From positions 1 to 5,539 of the forward strand of contig NZ_JBKHDN010000182.1 in the NCBI RefSeq assembly GCF_046541315.1: 5,539 nucleotides of DNA. Direction: 5' to 3'. The notes beneath the pieces were generated by a model. The model had not been told where the DNA came from, made no database searches, and saw only the letters and a list, made by a program, of their open reading frames with translations. A program made the position numbers and the translations under genes. Position 1 is the stretch's first letter. Every line of letters begins with the position of its first letter. Below, piece after piece: positions 1-2,661 of the stretch. The stretch comes from Lamprobacter sp046541315. Its GTDB lineage: Bacteria; Pseudomonadota; Gammaproteobacteria; Chromatiales; Chromatiaceae.

Positions 1-34
1 CTTATAGAACGATGATCGGCTCAATGACCCGGAT

Positions 35-50
35 GGAGGATCTCGCTTTG
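35..50 (+). promoter_or_regulatory. Shine-Dalgarno and TTG start of the Gly/Tyr-rich gene
   Basis: GGAGGA (35-40) is a near-perfect Shine-Dalgarno followed after 7 nt by an in-frame TTG (48-50). This start gives a 27-residue signal peptide with Arg and Lys in its n-region. Starting at ATG 12 would give an unusually long, acidic N-terminus (MIGSMTRMEDL) before the export signal. Starting at ATG 81 would remove the positively charged n-region. Confidence 0.6.
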
Positions 51-605
51 TCAATCGTGCCACGCCCCGTTAGCAAGACCATGGCCTTAACGGCCGTTCT
101 CGTCATTGCCGCGCCCGCCGTCCAGGCGACCGGCTTTGGCGACATGTTCAACCCTGGCCGCTGGTTCGGCGGCGATGATAACGATCGCTATTACGACGAG
201 GGTCCATGGGGGCCTTATGGTCCCGGGGCCTATGGCGTCCCTGGCTATGGCCCCTATGGTGGCTATGGCTACGGGCCCTATGGCGCGCCCGGCTATGGCC
301 ATCAGGCCCCCGCCTATGGCGCGCCTGGCTATGGCGCCCCGCCGTCGCAGACAGCGCCGGCCCAGCCGACGCCAGGCGCGGGTTCTGGCTCCGGTGCCGG
401 TTCCGGCTCTGGCTCCGGCTCCGGCTCCGGCTCCGGCGAGAACGCCAAGGACCGCGAGATCGAGGCCCTCAAGCGACGCATCGAACAACTCGAATCGCGC
501 AACGCCCCCCAGGGCCGGCCGCAGCCGCCCGAGGGCCGCCGCGGTGGCGATAACGAGGAGGGCTGGCCGCCGGCGCCCGCCTTCCGCCCCATGGACCAAT
601 ACTGA
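48..605 (+). CDS. Secreted Gly/Tyr/Pro-rich protein, sulfur-globule-protein-like
   Basis: The predicted product is a 185-residue exported protein. The chosen start is TTG at 48, because GGAGGA at 35-40 sits 7 nt before it. In-frame ATGs at 12, 24, 33 and 81 have no comparable ribosome binding site in view. From TTG, the protein begins with a basic stretch and a hydrophobic core (MALTAVLVIAAPAV), with likely cleavage after VQA at residue 27. The mature part starts with an FGDMFNPGRWFGG motif (about 30-42) and an acidic, Tyr-containing stretch. A Gly/Tyr/Pro repeat region follows (about 52-96, PYG and GYG units), then a Gly-Ser tract (110-130). A two-heptad coiled coil comes next (I138, L141, I145, L148), and the tail is Pro/Arg/Gly-rich. 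Gly/Tyr-rich exported proteins form the envelope of periplasmic sulfur globules in purple sulfur bacteria, and the composition and FGDMF start fit that group. The role is inferred; a generic low-complexity cell-envelope protein is the alternative. The reading frame is secure; function is moderate. Confidence 0.72.
   Translation: MSIVPRPVSKTMALTAVLVIAAPAVQATGFGDMFNPGRWFGGDDNDRYYDEGPWGPYGPGAYGVPGYGPYGGYGYGPYGAPGYGHQAPAYGAPGYGAPPSQTAPAQPTPGAGSGSGAGSGSGSGSGSGSGENAKDREIEALKRRIEQLESRNAPQGRPQPPEGRRGGDNEEGWPPAPAFRPMDQY
279..335 (+). repeat. Imperfect 21-bp direct repeat in the Gly/Tyr-rich gene
   Basis: Two copies of a 21-bp unit encoding YGAPGYG plus one base (279-299 and 315-335) differ at one position and lie 36 bp apart in frame. 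They form part of a longer degenerate run of TATGG-containing units that encodes the PYG and GYG motifs. The pattern fits growth of the repeat domain by local duplication. Confidence 0.7.
375..437 (+). repeat. Gly-Ser-encoding hexanucleotide repeat
   Basis: This in-frame run encodes Gly/Ser/Ala dipeptides (residues 110-130 from the TTG start). It includes four perfect GGCTCC hexamers at 411-434, flanked by degenerate copies using GGT, TCT and GCC codons. Loss or gain of a hexamer would keep the frame and change only spacer length. It joins the Gly/Tyr region to the short coiled coil and probably acts as a flexible linker. Confidence 0.85.
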
Positions 606-615
606 CCCGCGACCT

Positions 616-644
616 ACCCGCGGCGGCGGGTCCGCTGCGGGACC
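616..644 (+). promoter_or_regulatory. Two overlapping GC-rich hairpins between the two secreted-protein genes
   Basis: ACCCGC (616-621) pairs with GCGGGT (626-631) across a 4-nt loop. GGTCC (629-633) pairs with GGACC (640-644) across a 6-nt loop. The two share bases 629-631, so they cannot both form fully. Neither is followed by a T tract. They could slow transcription or protect the upstream messenger end, giving unequal expression of the two genes. This role is inferred from position only. Confidence 0.35.
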
Positions 645-664
645 GATTTCAGGAGCAAGCGCCC

Positions 665-1132
665 ATGATCCAGTTTCAGGGGCTGATACTCGGCCTGCTG
701 TTGTTCTCCATCGCCAGCCCGGCGCTGGCCGATGAGTACGCGGTCTACACCACCGAGAACCGCTTTGCCGATGTGATGGATGGCCTCGAGCTGGCCATTC
801 AACAACGCGGCATGTTTATCAATAACGTGATGCACATGAACGAGATGCTCGAGCGCACCGGCGCCGACCTCGATCTCGGCGACGCCCTCTTCGGTCAGGC
901 GGACTCGATTGAGTTCTGCAGCGCCGTGCTCTCGCGCAAGATGATCCGCGAAGACCCGCGCCGGATCGTCAATTGCCCGTTCATCATCGCGGTCTACACG
1001 CTGCCTGACGAGGCCGGCACCACCTATGTCGCCCATCGTCAGATCCCGGACTCCGAGACCGAGGCAAGCCCGGCCATGCAAGAGGTCGCGACGATGCTGC
1101 AAGAGATCGCCGAAGAGGCCATCAGCTGGTAG
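665..1132 (+). CDS. Secreted DUF302-type protein of unknown function
   Basis: The product is a 155-residue exported protein. AGGAG at 651-655 lies 9 nt before the ATG, which supports the start. Residues 1-22 form a signal peptide (hydrophobic LILGLLLFSIA, cleavage after ALA), so the mature protein begins DEYAVYTTENRF and should be periplasmic. The mature part resembles DUF302: an early strand followed by a helix with the F-x-D-V-x-x-x-L-x-x-A-I-x-x-R-G pattern (34-49), then a central region, a CPFIIAVYTL strand (104-113) and a final strand before a C-terminal helix. Two cysteines, C85 (EFCSAVLSR) and C104 (VNCPF), sit in motif-like surroundings and could form a disulfide or bind a ligand. No enzymatic activity can be assigned to this family from sequence. 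The gene starts 59 bp after the Gly/Tyr-rich gene and may share its transcript. The gene call is strong; the DUF302 assignment was made by eye. Confidence 0.85.
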   Translation: MIQFQGLILGLLLFSIASPALADEYAVYTTENRFADVMDGLELAIQQRGMFINNVMHMNEMLERTGADLDLGDALFGQADSIEFCSAVLSRKMIREDPRRIVNCPFIIAVYTLPDEAGTTYVAHRQIPDSETEASPAMQEVATMLQEIAEEAISW

Positions 1133-1170
1133 TCCGGCCCCCCAGTGTTCGACGATTGATCTCGACAGTG

Positions 1171-1252
1171 GTTTTTCCCCTGCAAAACGCGCCAGAAAGG
1201 TCTATATTTCCTTGACAGCAGCCAAGAATGCTGTTCCACAACTCACTAATAC
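1171..1252 (+). promoter_or_regulatory. Candidate promoter region of the dsrC-like gene
   Basis: This is a relatively AT-rich stretch in GC-rich surroundings and lies upstream of the DsrC-like gene. It contains a perfect -35-type hexamer TTGACA (1212-1217), a TATATT (1203-1208) and a TAATAC (1247-1252). No pair of -35 and -10 hexamers has good spacing: 17 nt after TTGACA lies TCCACA, a poor -10. The promoter is therefore plausible from composition and position, but its exact elements are undecided. Confidence 0.35.
1215..1234. promoter_or_regulatory. Inverted repeat, possible operator
   Basis: ACAGCA (1215-1220) and TGCTGT (1229-1234) are perfect inverted half-sites separated by 8 nt, giving a 20-bp dyad typical in size for a dimeric regulator. 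The left half overlaps the TTGACA hexamer, so bound protein could block or modulate RNA polymerase. The regulator is unknown. Chance cannot be ruled out for 6-bp arms. Confidence 0.35.
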
Positions 1253-1304
1253 ACCAATAAGCCGATGGACCACCAACGGCAACCCGAACCGAAACCCCGG
1301 GAGA

Positions 1305-1323
1305 TCCACCCACCGCGGGTGGA
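1305..1323 (+). promoter_or_regulatory. Hairpin overlapping the ribosome binding site of the dsrC-like gene
   Basis: TCCACCC (1305-1311) pairs perfectly with GGGTGGA (1317-1323) around a 5-nt loop. The right arm takes in the first bases of the Shine-Dalgarno GGAGGAG (1321-1327), which lies 7 nt before the ATG at 1335. If it folds, the 7-bp GC-rich stem would hide half of the ribosome binding site. A second weaker hairpin (1261-1280, GCCG/CGGC and TGG/CCA around an A-A mismatch) lies upstream in the presumed leader. Confidence 0.45.
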
Positions 1324-1334
1324 GGAGTAGACCG

Positions 1335-1688
1335 ATGACTGCGATGAATACTGTTGGCGAGATGGCCGGGCGCGACGTCCTCTTCAACAAACAAGGCTTT
1401 CTGGCTCGCTTCGACGATTGGGACAACGATCTCGCCTATGCGATGGCGCAAGAAGAAGGGCTCCGCCTGACGGAGTGCCATTGGACCGTGATCGAATTCC
1501 TGCGCGAATACTATGCCTTCCACGAGATTCCACCCTCGCCGAAGGTGATCATCCGCGCGATCGGCGAGAAGGTCTCCGAGCACACCCCCTGCACGCGCAA
1601 GAAGCTCGAGGGTCTGTTCCCCAACGGCGGCTGCAAACAGGCTTGCCGCATCGCCGGCTTGCCGAACCATTACTGCCACTCCTGCTAA
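1335..1688 (+). CDS. DsrC/TusE-family sulfur-carrier-like protein with unusual Cys-rich C-terminus
   Basis: The product is a 117-residue cytoplasmic protein. The ATG at 1335 has GGAGGAG 7 nt upstream; the frame is also open upstream, but no earlier start has such a site. The DsrC/TusE core is recognisable: an N-terminal F-N-K-Q-G-F-L motif (17-23), DDWDNDLAYAMAQEEGL (27-43), LTECHWTVIEFLREYY (45-60), a PSPKVIIRAIGEKV helix (67-80), LFPNGG (94-99) and KQACRIAGLP (101-110). DsrC is a substrate of dissimilatory sulfite reductase that carries sulfur on two C-terminal cysteines, CysB in KQAC and CysA ten residues further. TusE passes sulfur in tRNA thiolation. Here C104 matches CysB, but the CysA-equivalent position 115 is His; cysteines at 114 and 117 flank it as CHSC. 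C48, C86 and C100 are extra. It is therefore better called a DsrC paralogue than DsrC itself. Its role may be sulfur transfer, redox sensing or regulation. Family assignment is strong; function is open. Confidence 0.88.
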   Translation: MTAMNTVGEMAGRDVLFNKQGFLARFDDWDNDLAYAMAQEEGLRLTECHWTVIEFLREYYAFHEIPPSPKVIIRAIGEKVSEHTPCTRKKLEGLFPNGGCKQACRIAGLPNHYCHSC

Positions 1689-1708
1689 GGCGATTTCCGT
1701 CAATCGCC
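1689..1708 (+). terminator. Hairpin directly after the dsrC-like stop codon
   Basis: GGCGATT (1689-1695) pairs perfectly with AATCGCC (1702-1708) across a 6-nt loop, starting at the base after the TAA stop. There is no T tract after it, so it is not a textbook intrinsic terminator. It may end transcription with help from Rho or protect the 3' end of the short messenger. Confidence 0.4.
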
Positions 1709-1723
1709 CAACGTCCCGCTCGC

Positions 1724-1743
1724 GGCAGGCCAATGGCCTTGCC
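1724..1743 (+). other. Bulged GC-rich hairpin in the gene-free stretch
   Basis: GGCAGGCC (1724-1731) pairs with GGCC (1735-1738) and TGCC (1740-1743), leaving one bulged T at 1739 and a 3-nt loop. It has no T tract. With the hairpins at 1689-1708 and 1830-1844 it forms a series of stem-loops between the dsrC-like gene and rsmE. The stretch 1689-1918 shows no convincing gene on either strand and no clear promoter for rsmE. Confidence 0.35.
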
Positions 1744-1829
1744 CCGAGCCCGTCGATCAGGCGCTCGCGGACCTCGCTTCCGGGCGCCTTCTCATGCAGA
1801 CTCCCTCCCGCCGATTGCAGTATGCTGGC

Positions 1830-1844
1830 GGCCTTTTGAAGGCC
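1830..1844 (+). other. Perfect short hairpin upstream of rsmE
   Basis: GGCCTT (1830-1835) and AAGGCC (1839-1844) form a perfect 6-bp stem with a 3-nt loop, about 75 bp before the rsmE start. No T tract follows. It could be a weak terminator of upstream transcription, part of the rsmE leader, or a chance palindrome. Confidence 0.3.
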
Positions 1845-1918
1845 CGCACGCGATGCCCGCATGGGCGCAATCACTCCGATCGGCGACCCCAAGCTAACAG
1901 CACCCGACCGAACCCAGC

Positions 1919-2659
1919 ATGCGTGAGAATCGCCTCTACACCGAGCAGCCACTCAGCGTCGGCGCATGCATCGAACTCGAGCCGCGTCCGGCGAAACATG
2001 CCGCTCAAGTCCTCCGCCTCGGCGCCGGGGAGGCACTGACCCTCTTCAACGGCGACGGGCGCGATGTCCGCGCCGAGATCGAGACCAGCACGCGCAATCA
2101 GGTCGCGGCGCGCATCCTCAGCGTCGGCGCCCCCGAGCCGGCGCCGGTCTTGGCCATCACCCTCGCGCTCGGCATCTCCCGCGGCGAACGCATGGATCTC
2201 GCCATCCAGAAGGCGGTCGAACTCGGCGTCAGCGGCATCCAGCCGCTGTTCTCGACGCGCACCCTGGTGCGGCTGAGCGGCGCGCGCCTGGCCAAACGCA
2301 CTCAGCACTGGCAAGGGGTGGCGATCGCCGCCTGCGAGCAGAGCGGGCGCCGGCGACTGCCGTCGATCGCAACCGCGGCAACGCTCGACGACTGGCTCGG
2401 CCAAGCGTCCCCGGGCGGCATCCTGCTCCATCACGCCGCCGCCAAGACCCTCCCCGAGTTGCCGCCACCACAGCAGCCAGTCAGCCTGCTCATTGGTCCG
2501 GAAGGCGGCCTGACGCCCGAGGAGCGCGAGCAGGCCCAAGCGCACGGATTCACGCCGGTGCGGCTGGGACCCAGGGTGCTCCGCACGGAAACCGCGCCGC
2601 TTGCCGCGATCGCAGCGATACAAACCCTGTGGGGCGATTTCAGGCCCGTCGAAGACTAA
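1919..2659 (+). CDS. rsmE: 16S rRNA (uracil(1498)-N3)-methyltransferase RsmE
   Basis: RsmE is a SPOUT-class enzyme that uses S-adenosylmethionine to methylate N3 of U1498 in 16S rRNA within the assembled 30S subunit. The 246 residues match the usual family length. The N-terminal part is PUA-like: HAAQVLRLGAGEALTLFNGDG (27-47) is the typical RNA-binding segment. The SPOUT domain follows, with QKAVELGV (97-104), ACEQSGR (138-144), LLIGPEGGLTPEE (190-202) and LGPRVLRTETAP (216-227). The last two belong to the knotted cofactor site. The ATG at 1919 is the first possible start after an in-frame TAA at 1895-1897, but it has no visible Shine-Dalgarno. The stop overlaps the polA start by one base, suggesting co-transcription and coupling. 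No key motif is missing. Confidence 0.95.
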   Translation: MRENRLYTEQPLSVGACIELEPRPAKHAAQVLRLGAGEALTLFNGDGRDVRAEIETSTRNQVAARILSVGAPEPAPVLAITLALGISRGERMDLAIQKAVELGVSGIQPLFSTRTLVRLSGARLAKRTQHWQGVAIAACEQSGRRRLPSIATAATLDDWLGQASPGGILLHHAAAKTLPELPPPQQPVSLLIGPEGGLTPEEREQAQAHGFTPVRLGPRVLRTETAPLAAIAAIQTLWGDFRPVED

Positions 2660-2661
2660 TG
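2657..2661 (+). promoter_or_regulatory. TAATG stop-start overlap between rsmE and polA
   Basis: The TAA stop of rsmE (2657-2659) shares its last A with the ATG of polA (2659-2661). No strong ribosome binding site precedes this ATG, only a weak purine run (GAAGA). polA translation probably depends on ribosomes that finish rsmE and reinitiate. Confidence 0.75.

Noticed and set aside
106..735. Second + strand frame of 209 codons within the Gly/Tyr-rich gene
   Set aside because: It is a frame-shadow of the repeat DNA with an Arg/Ala/Pro-rich product and no export signal; the main frame has a signal peptide, a good ribosome site and a coherent domain order.
1169..1184. Sigma-54-like element (TGG and CTGCA with GG-N10-GC spacing)
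   Set aside because: Only the spacing and a few bases fit; the CAC part of the -24 element is missing and no activator site was recognised.
1215..1234. LexA-type SOS box
   Set aside because: The half-sites run in the opposite orientation (ACAG...CTGT instead of CTGT...ACAG).
1026..1334. N-terminal extension of the dsrC-like frame upstream to 1026
   Set aside because: It would overlap the end of the DUF302 gene and run through the promoter-like region; the added residues are Arg/Pro/Ser-rich and unlike DsrC, and a strong ribosome site marks ATG 1335.
1122..1952. Long minus-strand reading frame of 276 codons covering the dsrC-like gene and the gene-free stretch
   Set aside because: It lies opposite a clear DsrC-family gene, its product shows no recognisable motif, and long antisense frames are common in GC-rich DNA.
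1794..2039. Small + strand reading frame of 81 codons before and over the rsmE start
   Set aside because: It has no ribosome binding site or recognisable motif and overlaps rsmE in another frame.
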